From positions 1-48,921 of the forward strand of contig JAPLSW010000046.1 in assembly GCA_026398435.1 (NCBI GenBank): DNA of 48,921 nucleotides, in the 5' to 3' direction. This document shows, piece after piece, positions 8,155 through 16,046 of the stretch. This DNA is from Chlamydiota bacterium (GTDB lineage: Bacteria; Chlamydiota; Chlamydiia; Chlamydiales; Rhabdochlamydiaceae). The notes beneath the pieces are model-generated. The model made no database searches, was not told where the DNA came from, and saw only the letters and a program-made list of their open reading frames with translations. Each line of letters opens with the position of its first letter. The stretch's first letter is position 1. The translations under genes and the position numbers were made by a program.

Positions 8155-10287
8155 CTACGAAATTTGGATCCTGCCAAGGGGCTGTATGCGAATCTCAGGG
8201 ACAATTTCCTGATAAGATACCACCGATAGGTCGGGGAATTCCCCTTCTATCAGCTTCCTTACAAAGCGGCGCACATCGATTGCTGTAAGTAGTACTGGTG
8301 GCTGGCCACCTGTTGGAGTGGGAGCAATCGTCGATCTTAATGCGTGTAATATCAGCTGGACCGAATCGGGGTCAAGAGCTAGATAGGAGCCGGCAGACGT
8401 TTGTTTGATGGCACCACGCACGATATCTTCGATCTCTGGATCTAGAAGATATACAGATAGTATAGACTGCCCTTGCGAGTATTTATAGCTAATGTAACGT
8501 TTTAGAGAAGAACGAACATATTCAGTAAGAAGAACCGTATCTTTTTCCGTCTGAGCCCATTCGCTTAAGGCTTCAAGGATCGTTCTAAGGTCTTTGATCG
8601 ATACTTGTTCTTGCACTAGACGCTTGAAAATTTCTGTGAGTTTTTGCAATGGAACAAGTCGTGTTACTTCTTTCACAAGATCGGGATAGGATTTCTCTAA
8701 GAACTCTAGGATCCCTCTGACCTCTTGGATGCCGATGAATTCACTTGCATATAGTCTATAGAAGTAGGAAAGGTGAAGGATCATCACATCGAGGGGCTTC
8801 CAGAATTTAATTCCCGCTTTTTGCAGGATATCCTGGAATTTAATATCGATCCAAATGGAAGGGAGGCCGAGGGAGTTTTTAGTCGTCGTAAAGGGGAGGT
8901 TAAATCTTCTTAAGTTGTCAGTATTTTCATTCGTAAGAAGGCTGTTTTCCAGCATTTTTCCTCGAACAATCGGAACCTCGTTTAGGAAGATGGAGTATTC
9001 ATCGGCTTCAAGAATGGGGGAATCCGTGCGTACGTGAACGCCGGGAAACCTAACTCCTAAATCTTGGTATAGGGCATGACGCATTTTAGGAATCATCTCA
9101 TCGACAAATGTAACCCCTTGCTTATCTTTTTTAATCAGATTAGATAGGCTTTTACCTACTTCCAAAATCACCGGAAGGGTGAGGGCGTAGTCATCTTGTG
9201 GACCCCGAACAACGGCGTGTCCATCGACGTCAGTGGCTGTCGCTGAGCTCCCGAGTCCGGCGGTTGCTTTTGCCTCTGCTTTTCTTGCATTATACCAAAA
9301 AGCGAAACCAATGCCGCCGACGAGTAGGGACATGACAAAGAAGATGGTAGAGGGAAACCCCTGCACAAAGCCCATGGAAAATATCACAGCAGATGCAAGC
9401 ATAATTGCTTTAGGCTGGCCAAGAAGCTGCCCAGAGATCTCTTTACCGAGGTTACTATCTTTTTTATCGGACGCTACGCGGGTGGTTACAATACCGGCTG
9501 TAAGGGAGATGAGTAAGGAAGGGATCTGTGCTACAAGGCCACCACCGATAGAAAGTAAGGTATAGACCTGAGCTGCTTGCATTGCAGTCATCCCGTGCAT
9601 TGTCACACCGATTATAAGGCCCCCTACAATGTTAATGAGGGCGATAACGATACCTGCGATAACGTCTCCCTTAACGAACTTCATCGCTCCGTCCATCGCG
9701 CCGTAGAGTTGGCTCTCCTTAGTAAGGGCCAGTCGAAGCTCTCTTGCTTGGTTAGCGTCGATCACACCCGAGCGCATGTCAGCATCGATACTCATCTGTT
9801 TACCGGGCATCGCATCCAAGGTAAATCGAGCAGCAACTTCTGCTACACGCTCGGCACCCTTTGTTACCACGATAAACTGAACGATTGTGATGATTAAGAA
9901 TACGATGGCACCGACCACAAAGTTACCACCGACCACGAAGTTACCAAACGCTAGGATGATGTGACCTGCATCGGCATGCAAAAGGATCTGTCTTGTAGCA
10001 GAAATTTCAATACCCAGCCTAAAGAGGGTCGTGATCAGCAATAAAGAGGGAAAGGCTGAGAGTTGCACAGCTCTTGGGATATATAGAGCTACCATGAGTA
10101 AAGAGATCGAAATTGTTAAGTTCAGTGCGATTAAATTGTCAATGAGCAGCGGGGGAACGGGGATAATGATCATCATGATCAAAAGAATAATGAAGAAAGC
10201 TAGAATTATATCGCTCGAGCGATTAATTAACTGTAGCGCTTTATCTCCGCCGAGGGTCTTGGCGACTTTATCTACTAAATTCTTCAT
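8155..10287 (-). CDS. cdsV: CdsV (SctV), major export gate of the type III secretion system
   Basis: This 710-residue protein has the FHIPEP-family layout. About eight membrane helices fill residues 20-340, with the conserved cytoplasmic loop around DAMPGKQMSIDADMRSG (about 155-175). A large cytoplasmic domain (about 370-710) forms the nonameric ring that receives chaperone-substrate complexes. Length agrees with SctV proteins. Its first codon overlaps the end of cdsU by 4 nt (ATGA), so the two are translationally coupled. Together with cdsU it makes the inner-membrane gate through which effectors and CopN pass. Confidence 0.95.
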   Translation of the reverse strand: MKNLVDKVAKTLGGDKALQLINRSSDIILAFFIILLIMMIIIPVPPLLIDNLIALNLTISISLLMVALYIPRAVQLSAFPSLLLITTLFRLGIEISATRQILLHADAGHIILAFGNFVVGGNFVVGAIVFLIITIVQFIVVTKGAERVAEVAARFTLDAMPGKQMSIDADMRSGVIDANQARELRLALTKESQLYGAMDGAMKFVKGDVIAGIVIALINIVGGLIIGVTMHGMTAMQAAQVYTLLSIGGGLVAQIPSLLISLTAGIVTTRVASDKKDSNLGKEISGQLLGQPKAIMLASAVIFSMGFVQGFPSTIFFVMSLLVGGIGFAFWYNARKAEAKATAGLGSSATATDVDGHAVVRGPQDDYALTLPVILEVGKSLSNLIKKDKQGVTFVDEMIPKMRHALYQDLGVRFPGVHVRTDSPILEADEYSIFLNEVPIVRGKMLENSLLTNENTDNLRRFNLPFTTTKNSLGLPSIWIDIKFQDILQKAGIKFWKPLDVMILHLSYFYRLYASEFIGIQEVRGILEFLEKSYPDLVKEVTRLVPLQKLTEIFKRLVQEQVSIKDLRTILEALSEWAQTEKDTVLLTEYVRSSLKRYISYKYSQGQSILSVYLLDPEIEDIVRGAIKQTSAGSYLALDPDSVQLILHALRSTIAPTPTGGQPPVLLTAIDVRRFVRKLIEGEFPDLSVVSYQEIVPEIRIQPLGRIQIS

Positions 10288-11357
10288 TTAAACAGCTCCG
10301 AGCCTATCGTTTCATTAGTTTCTAATCCCTCAAGCCATTTAAGGATCTCTGATACGGCTTGGTAGGTTTCTTCGGGTATAAAATTATTAATTTCCCCTTT
10401 CTCAAACAGGGCTTGCGCCAGATCCACATTCCTCATAATCGGAATATGATGATTTGTCGCTTCCTTGATAATAAGGTCTGCCACCGTTCCTTTTCCCATG
10501 GTAAGAATCCTTGGCGCTGGCTCCGTTTCCGAATGATATTGGATGGCCACGGCTATATGGACCGGATTTGTTATCACGGCTTTAGCTCTTTTTACAGCAC
10601 CGGGCCCTTCTTGGTAAGCAATTTCTTGCGCAGCCTGTTTTCGTTTGCCCTTTATATGGGGATCTCCCTCTGTATCTTTATATTCCTGTTTGACCTGATG
10701 TTTTTCCATCTTCATTTCTTTAGCGAAGTTTTTTTTCTGATAAACAAGGTCAATTACAGCAATAGTCAAAAAGAAAATACCCACCCGTACAACGACCTTT
10801 ATAAGGAAGTCGTTAAATACATGGGCAATACCTAGGATCGGCATTCCTACAGTTGCTATGATCTCAGGAAGGCTAGTTATTACAACAGAGTATATTAATA
10901 TAATCGCGCCTGAGATCTTTAATATAGACTTCATCAATTCAAATAGAGTTTTGAATTTAAACATGTTTTTGATGTTGTCTATGGGATTAAGCTTTTTAAG
11001 GTCAGGTTTCATCGATTCAAAAGTAAATAAAGGCCCCACTATCAAAAATCCAGTCATCACGCCTACTACACAAGTGAAGGCCGCAATGGGTATGCTGGTT
11101 CTATAGATAACATTGATTGCCTCGTATAATACCGCCGGGGCCTTGGTTTGCATATCCAGGTTGCCGCTTATACTTTTAAAGGTCGTAATGATGTAGGAGG
11201 CTAATTGGTCAAAAAGATAGCCCGATAGGAGCAGAGTTGTGGAAATAGACACCACAAAGGTGAATGCAGAAGGGAAGTCTTGAGATTTAGCGACCTGCCC
11301 TTTTTTACGCGCGTCGCGTAGCTTTTTAGGGGTCGCCTTTTCGGTCTTTTCAGCCAT
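10284..11357 (-). CDS. cdsU: CdsU (SctU), type III secretion substrate-switch autoprotease
   Basis: This 357-residue protein is of the FlhB/YscU family. N-terminal EKTEKATPKKLRDARKKGQVAKS is the family signature. Four membrane segments lie between about 30 and 205, followed by a linker and the cytoplasmic autocleavage domain. The cleavage motif reads N264-P-V-H267, whereas NPTH is the usual form. The Asn-Pro pair and the His are kept, so cleavage is likely still possible. CdsU governs the switch from needle to effector export and is coupled to cdsV by a 4-nt overlap. About 140 bp separates it from aspS upstream of the next block. Confidence 0.94.
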   Translation of the reverse strand: MAEKTEKATPKKLRDARKKGQVAKSQDFPSAFTFVVSISTTLLLSGYLFDQLASYIITTFKSISGNLDMQTKAPAVLYEAINVIYRTSIPIAAFTCVVGVMTGFLIVGPLFTFESMKPDLKKLNPIDNIKNMFKFKTLFELMKSILKISGAIILIYSVVITSLPEIIATVGMPILGIAHVFNDFLIKVVVRVGIFFLTIAVIDLVYQKKNFAKEMKMEKHQVKQEYKDTEGDPHIKGKRKQAAQEIAYQEGPGAVKRAKAVITNPVHIAVAIQYHSETEPAPRILTMGKGTVADLIIKEATNHHIPIMRNVDLAQALFEKGEINNFIPEETYQAVSEILKWLEGLETNETIGSELFK

Positions 11358-11461
11358 TGCCTGGTATCTTTAGAATAGGGGTGTAATCTTCAGAATTTAC
11401 TCCTATAACAGGGCATCGTCAAGGAAAAAGAAATTATTACCTGAGGTTTTGCATGGGATAG

Positions 11462-11499
11462 AAAATACTGACGTCGTTCGGAGAGGACGTCAGTATTTT
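11462..11499 (-). terminator. Strong hairpin terminator after the AspRS-YbaK gene
   Basis: Perfect 14-bp stem AAAATACTGACGTC (11462-11475) with GACGTCAGTATTTT (11486-11499) and a 10-nt loop. It begins at the stop codon of the AspRS gene and ends in TTTT on the minus strand. It separates aspS from the cdsU-cdsV block, so these are probably different transcription units. Confidence 0.75.
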
Positions 11500-13307
11500 T
11501 AGATCTTAGAAAAATTACCGAATTTTGGTTGAACGAGCCTTACTAGATCACGACCGTTCATGATGATAGATTCAGTCTTGAGCCCACAGTTAAATGCGAC
11601 CCTTTCAAGATCTTGAACCTTTTCATCGAAATAGGTTTCCACGTTAAGTAGATTGCCAAAGGGGGGCACTCCACCGATGATAAGACCAAAGCGCTCAGAG
11701 ATGACAGCCGGTTCTTCAAACTCACATTTTTCTCCGGTAAGTTCTTGAACCACTTTCATGTCCAGTTTCATATGGGATGGCAAGTTGAACTGGTAATTTT
11801 TTTTGCTAGTTTTTCCTTTTACAAGAAGGGATTTAATCCCTTCTTCAAGAAGAGTTCCACGAACTCTTGCAGAATCTTCAGAGGTTGGTGTCTCTTCATG
11901 GGTGAGATGCTCATAAGGGATATCATTTTGCCGCAGTAGCCGGATGATCTCATTGCGGATAGTTTCTCCGCCGTAGAAAATTTTTGCTTTGATCCGATTG
12001 CCTGCAATCCGTTTGGTATCTGACGGGAACAGGGAAACTTCCCGGATGTTTTTTAGCTGGAGGATAGTCATGGTTAAACGCTCAAGTCCCATACCAAAGC
12101 CGCCGTGAGGGGGCATTCCATACTTGAAAATACTAAGATAGTCACCAAAATTAGAAGGATCCATCCCTTTGGATAGGATCCCTTCTACCATCGAATCAAA
12201 GGTGTGACGCCGCTGTCCTCCGGAGGTGATCTCCGTACCGGAGCAAATGAGATCGAATGTGTTTGTCAGATGGGGATTATCTTCTTTAGGAAAAGAGTAA
12301 AAAGGTCTTTTACTTGTCATCCAGTCAGTGACAAATACTAGATCGGTACCGAAATTTTCTCGTGCATAAGCACAAAGTTCTCTTTCGGCAGCCGGGCTTA
12401 AGTCAGGCTCTGCTCTTTCATCGATGCCGGTGCGTTTGAAGTAGAGCTCTTGAGCCTCAGCAAATGTAAGTCTTGGGAAGGGGACATTTTCCGGTGCTTT
12501 GATTATCTTATGGTTTAACGTGGCAATCTCAGGGGAGCAGCTCTCATGGAGATGTTTTAAGATAAATTTAACACATCCTTCTTGGATATCCATGAGGGTG
12601 TGCCAGCTTTCAAAAAATCCCATTTCAAATTCTAGTTGCTTACCCTCAGCTAAGTGGCGCGTTGTATGAGAGGACTCGGCCCTAAAAAAGGGCATAAGAG
12701 CAAAGACCCGTTCATTGACTCCTACCATCATCTGTTTATACAGCTGGCTGCTTTGAGCAAGTGTTGCTGGGTATCCAAAATAGTCGACATTGAAAAACTC
12801 AGCTCCCCCTTCAGAGGAGGCTCCGATGATATTGGGAGCAAAATATTCTACTGCTTGGACTCTATCGTGCATATACAGACGGTAAGCATGAGCAATCTCT
12901 GCTTGGATCTTAAAAACGGCTTGTAGCTGAGAGTTGCGAAGAGCCAGCGGTCTATTATCTAAAATAAACTCTAAATCGGAAGGGATTTCCGGCTTGTTAT
13001 ATTCGATAGGAGGCGCTTCTTTAATCGGAACTTCGACAGTGATCATAGGATCTATTATTTCCATGCCAGATCCGGCCTGCGTTGATTTTACCGCAGTGCC
13101 TTCTACACGGAGGATCGATCCCGGTTGCAAATGGGCAATTTTTTGAAACTGCTCTTTGTCTTGAATCACGATCTGTGAAAGTCCCTTAAAATCCCGCAGT
13201 ATCAGAAAGTTTACTTTGCCAAGTGAGCGGAGAGTGTGTAGCCATCCTCTTAAGAGAATACGTTTATCGATATGCTGAGAAAGTTCAGAAGAAAGAATTC
13301 GATCCAT
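11499..13307 (-). CDS. Archaeal-type aspartyl-tRNA synthetase fused to a YbaK editing domain
   Basis: Residues 1-434 are a class II AspRS of the archaeal/eukaryotic (AspS2) type: an OB-fold anticodon domain (about 15-100), motif 2 around F208-R209-A-E (FFRAESSHTTRHL) and motif 3 at 404-412 (GMGLERLTM). It lacks the GAD insertion of ordinary bacterial AspRS. Residues 440-600 are a complete YbaK/ProX-type aminoacyl-tRNA deacylase domain (RNEIIRLL, RGTLLEEGIKSLLVK, IIGGVPPFGN, FNCGLKTESI). Such AspRS forms are often non-discriminating and also charge tRNA-Asn for GatCAB; that role is inference here. The fused hydrolase presumably clears a mischarged tRNA in cis. It is inserted between cdsU and ychF. 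No frameshift is visible and the junction is in one frame. Confidence 0.88.
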   Translation of the reverse strand: MDRILSSELSQHIDKRILLRGWLHTLRSLGKVNFLILRDFKGLSQIVIQDKEQFQKIAHLQPGSILRVEGTAVKSTQAGSGMEIIDPMITVEVPIKEAPPIEYNKPEIPSDLEFILDNRPLALRNSQLQAVFKIQAEIAHAYRLYMHDRVQAVEYFAPNIIGASSEGGAEFFNVDYFGYPATLAQSSQLYKQMMVGVNERVFALMPFFRAESSHTTRHLAEGKQLEFEMGFFESWHTLMDIQEGCVKFILKHLHESCSPEIATLNHKIIKAPENVPFPRLTFAEAQELYFKRTGIDERAEPDLSPAAERELCAYARENFGTDLVFVTDWMTSKRPFYSFPKEDNPHLTNTFDLICSGTEITSGGQRRHTFDSMVEGILSKGMDPSNFGDYLSIFKYGMPPHGGFGMGLERLTMTILQLKNIREVSLFPSDTKRIAGNRIKAKIFYGGETIRNEIIRLLRQNDIPYEHLTHEETPTSEDSARVRGTLLEEGIKSLLVKGKTSKKNYQFNLPSHMKLDMKVVQELTGEKCEFEEPAVISERFGLIIGGVPPFGNLLNVETYFDEKVQDLERVAFNCGLKTESIIMNGRDLVRLVQPKFGNFSKI

Positions 13308-13331
13308 TTTTTGACCCCTTATAGGAACAAC

Positions 13332-14450
13332 TTAAGGTTTTTCTAAATAATACAGAGATACTGACATCCCACCATTTTTAAAGGCAATCTCTTCTTTTGC
13401 TTCTCTTCCCAGCGAATCTGCAAGTGCTGGCTCAGAGGTCAGTACAAAGATATGGGTATCTTCAGTACATTCCCTTTCGATAAATGCTGTAAGTCCAAGA
13501 GAAACTGATTTATTGAGCTCTAGTCTTTTGCCATAGGGAGGGTTGCATAGGACAAGTTTCGGTTTTGTCGGAGGATGGTAGGTAGCTACGTCTTGATTTT
13601 CGAGTTCGATGAGCCCTCTAAAGCTTGTCCCTTTAAGGTGTCTATAGCATGTTTTAAAGGTTTCAATGTCTTTATCAGAGCCGCAGATCATCCCTTTTTC
13701 TAAGGGTATAATTTTGCTGTCTGCAGTTTCTTTAAATTTCAGCCACTCTTCTTCTCTATAAAAAGGCATTTGCATAAAGCCCCAGCTTTTACGGAAAAAA
13801 CCGGCAGGGGTATTTGTTGCAATCATCGCAGCTTCAACAAGGAATGTACCGGATCCGCAGAATGGATCGCAAAACGTTACCCCATTTTTAAATCCTGCGC
13901 CGATTAAAAGAGCTGCAGCTAGGGATTCATGGATGGTCGCTTCGGTATTTTCTAGTCTCCATCCTCTTTTATGAAGGGGCGCTCCTGATGTATCTATGTA
14001 GAGTGTCGCTTGACCCTTTTGTATGAAGAGGTTGAGCTGCACATCGGGATTTTGGATATCAATAGAAGGTCTTTCTCCTGTCTTATCACGGAAGTAATCA
14101 CAGATAGCATCTTTAACAACAAGGGCTGCAAAAAGACTATTTGTCAGGTTGTGATGGCTAACGTTTGCATCTATAGCAAAGGTCTTATCTATGCTTAAAT
14201 ATTTTGCCCAGCCTATACGTTTTGCCATGGTGTAAAGAGCTTCTTTATCAGGACAGCCAAAGCGGGTAAGGGGCCATAGTACTCTTGTAGCAATACGGGA
14301 GCAGTAGTTGATAAGATAGACATTAATCATGTCAGCTGGTGCAAAGACTCCGCAGAATCCAAGTCGTAGTTTGGGTATTCCAAGATTTTTCAGCTCCGTA
14401 TAAAGGAGCTCTTCAAAATGATGGGGGCACGATATAAATAGTTCTTCCAT
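13332..14450 (-). CDS. THUMP-domain 23S rRNA guanine-N2 methyltransferase, RlmL-like
   Basis: The 372-residue length fits the N-terminal (RlmL, m2G2445) half of E. coli RlmKL or the stand-alone YpsC-type enzyme. An N-terminal ferredoxin-like/THUMP region (1-155, with FISCPHHFEELLYTEL at the start) precedes a Rossmann methyltransferase. SAM-binding DPFCGSGT is at 195-202 and the catalytic NPPYG motif, typical of exocyclic-amine methylation, at 303-307. It lies 24 nt upstream of aspS on the same strand and 3 nt after ychF, so all three are probably co-transcribed with ychF first. The exact rRNA position is inferred from family resemblance. Confidence 0.85.
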   Translation of the reverse strand: MEELFISCPHHFEELLYTELKNLGIPKLRLGFCGVFAPADMINVYLINYCSRIATRVLWPLTRFGCPDKEALYTMAKRIGWAKYLSIDKTFAIDANVSHHNLTNSLFAALVVKDAICDYFRDKTGERPSIDIQNPDVQLNLFIQKGQATLYIDTSGAPLHKRGWRLENTEATIHESLAAALLIGAGFKNGVTFCDPFCGSGTFLVEAAMIATNTPAGFFRKSWGFMQMPFYREEEWLKFKETADSKIIPLEKGMICGSDKDIETFKTCYRHLKGTSFRGLIELENQDVATYHPPTKPKLVLCNPPYGKRLELNKSVSLGLTAFIERECTEDTHIFVLTSEPALADSLGREAKEEIAFKNGGMSVSLYYLEKP

Positions 14451-14453
14451 AAA

Positions 14454-15548
14454 TTAGTTGTGATAAAAAAGAATCACGTCTCCATCTTTAACAATATATT
14501 CTTTTCCTTCAGAGCGGGCTTTCCCTTGCTCTTTGGCGCCAGCGCGCCCTTTATAAGCTAGCATATCTTCGTAGGCAACAACCTCTGCTCTGATAAATCC
14601 CTTTTCGATATCGGAGTGAATTTTACCGGCAGATTGTTGGGCGTTCATCCCTTTCTTAATAGTCCAGGCACGAGTTTCGATTTCCCCGGCAGTAATATAC
14701 GTGATTAAATCCAGGATCCGAAAGCTTTCTTTGATGAGTCTATTTAGACCCGTTTCTTCAAGGCCTAGAGTTTGTAAAAACTCTTTGGCTTCAGATTCGG
14801 AGAGTTGAGCGACTTCCTCTTCGAGTTTAGCGCAGATAGGTACAACACTATTGCCCTCTTTTTCCGCATATTCCCGTACTTTTTTTACAAATTCATTTTC
14901 CATAGAGGGAAGAGATGCTTCATCGACATTGGTTGCATAAAGGACTTTCTTATTGGTAAGGAAGGGGTAAATGGAAAGGAGCTCTTTTTCTTCATCAGTT
15001 ACAGCAAGTGTTCTAAGTGGTAGTCCCTGATCGAGGTGGGCCTCTGCTTTTTTTAGGATATCGACGGTTGCTTGGAGCTCTTTCTTGCCTTTAGCTTGCT
15101 TTTCCGCACGGCTGGCGATATTTTCTGCCATTTGCAGATCGGAGAGAATGAGTTCGGTATTGATAATTTCGATATCAGAGATAGGATCGACAACCCCTGC
15201 TACGTGTATAACATCAGGATCTTCAAAGCAACGAACGACATGTACGATCGCATCGGTATCTCGAATATTCGTTAGGAACTTGTTGCCGAGGCCCTGCCCC
15301 TCAGATGCTCCCTTAACAAGTCCTGCAATATCTACAAAGGTCACAGTTGCTGGAATGATTTTTTTACTATGGGACATATCGGAGAGTACTTGAAGACGGG
15401 GATCAGGGACGTCTACGATGCCGATATTTGGGTCTATCGTACAGAAAGGGTAGTTAGCTGCCGCGGCCATTTTTCTGGTTAGAGCATTAAAAAGGGTGGA
15501 TTTTCCAACATTGGGTAATCCTACAATTCCACACGATAGTCCTGCCAT
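14454..15548 (-). CDS. ychF: YchF / OLA1-type ribosome-associated ATPase
   Basis: The start taken is [10 protein letters not shown], four codons into the open frame. Walker [10 protein letters not shown] (residues 10-18) and [14 protein letters not shown] identify the Obg-superfamily YchF subgroup, which prefers ATP; the C-terminal TGS domain (about 280-364) includes the [22 protein letters not shown] segment. Length (364 residues) is standard. YchF binds ribosomes and influences translation of stress genes. In C. trachomatis it follows cdsU and precedes ribF; here two genes separate it from cdsU, and ribF is not in this window. Confidence 0.95.
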   Translation of the reverse strand: MAGLSCGIVGLPNVGKSTLFNALTRKMAAAANYPFCTIDPNIGIVDVPDPRLQVLSDMSHSKKIIPATVTFVDIAGLVKGASEGQGLGNKFLTNIRDTDAIVHVVRCFEDPDVIHVAGVVDPISDIEIINTELILSDLQMAENIASRAEKQAKGKKELQATVDILKKAEAHLDQGLPLRTLAVTDEEKELLSIYPFLTNKKVLYATNVDEASLPSMENEFVKKVREYAEKEGNSVVPICAKLEEEVAQLSESEAKEFLQTLGLEETGLNRLIKESFRILDLITYITAGEIETRAWTIKKGMNAQQSAGKIHSDIEKGFIRAEVVAYEDMLAYKGRAGAKEQGKARSEGKEYIVKDGDVILFYHN

Positions 15549-16046
15549 GCAATTCCTCAAAAAATAAGTAGATGAAAATAGGTTGTTTCGAAGGAGTTTA
15601 TCGGATGTGGAGTATAAATTGAATAGAATTTATCACAGTAGCTCGTGGGATGTAGCTAAAGAGGCTCTTTCTTAAGAGGATTTAAGGCTTAATGGTTCGT
15701 TTCCTGGAGAATTGGATGTGTTTTGTGGCTGTTTTATGAGTTTGCGCTGGATAAGGGCACTTATCCAGCGCAAAGTGCCTATTTTTTGTGGTTGGCGCTG
15801 GTTAGATGCATTTATCCAGCGCCAATTGACTTTTTTTGCTATTTTTCGCCACTTATAGATAATCGGAAAACCCTGATTGGGCGGCAGCTATCTTTTGGTT
15901 TTTACCGTTCTTTCTTATTTACATATATAACTTTACCTGTTGTTCAGTAATCCCCCCCCCTCACATCCTTGGTCTCCGAGTAAGGAGAAAAATCATAGGT
16001 AAAAAAAACTATTACCGGCAAAGATAATTGTCGCTATCCTGCAATC
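15549..16046. other. Gene-free region with twin hairpins and a poly-C tract
   Basis: No convincing gene lies in this 498-bp stretch: the open frames are short and have no family motif or ribosome-binding site. It holds two related hairpins at 15741-15774 and 15792-15825, each followed by a T-run on the plus strand, and nine C in a row at 15952-15960. It marks the start of the accessory zone that occupies the place of ribF in C. trachomatis. Confidence 0.6.
15741..15837 (+). repeat. Tandem pair of related hairpins with T-runs
   Basis: Hairpin 1 has perfect 15-bp arms TTTGCGCTGGATAAG and CTTATCCAGCGCAAA with a 4-nt loop (15741-15774). Hairpin 2 has perfect 10-bp arms TTGGCGCTGG and CCAGCGCCAA with a 14-nt loop (15792-15825). 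Both share the GCGCTGG/CCAGCGC core, and TTATCCAGCGC occurs in both right arms. T6 (15782-15787) and T7 (15831-15837) follow. They look like double plus-strand intrinsic terminators, but no plus-strand gene leads into them, so they may end an unseen small RNA or be copies of a small mobile palindrome. Confidence 0.6.

Noticed and set aside
15723..15950. 75-codon plus-strand frame across the twin hairpins
   Set aside because: No ribosome-binding site or family motif, and the palindromes explain the open frame.
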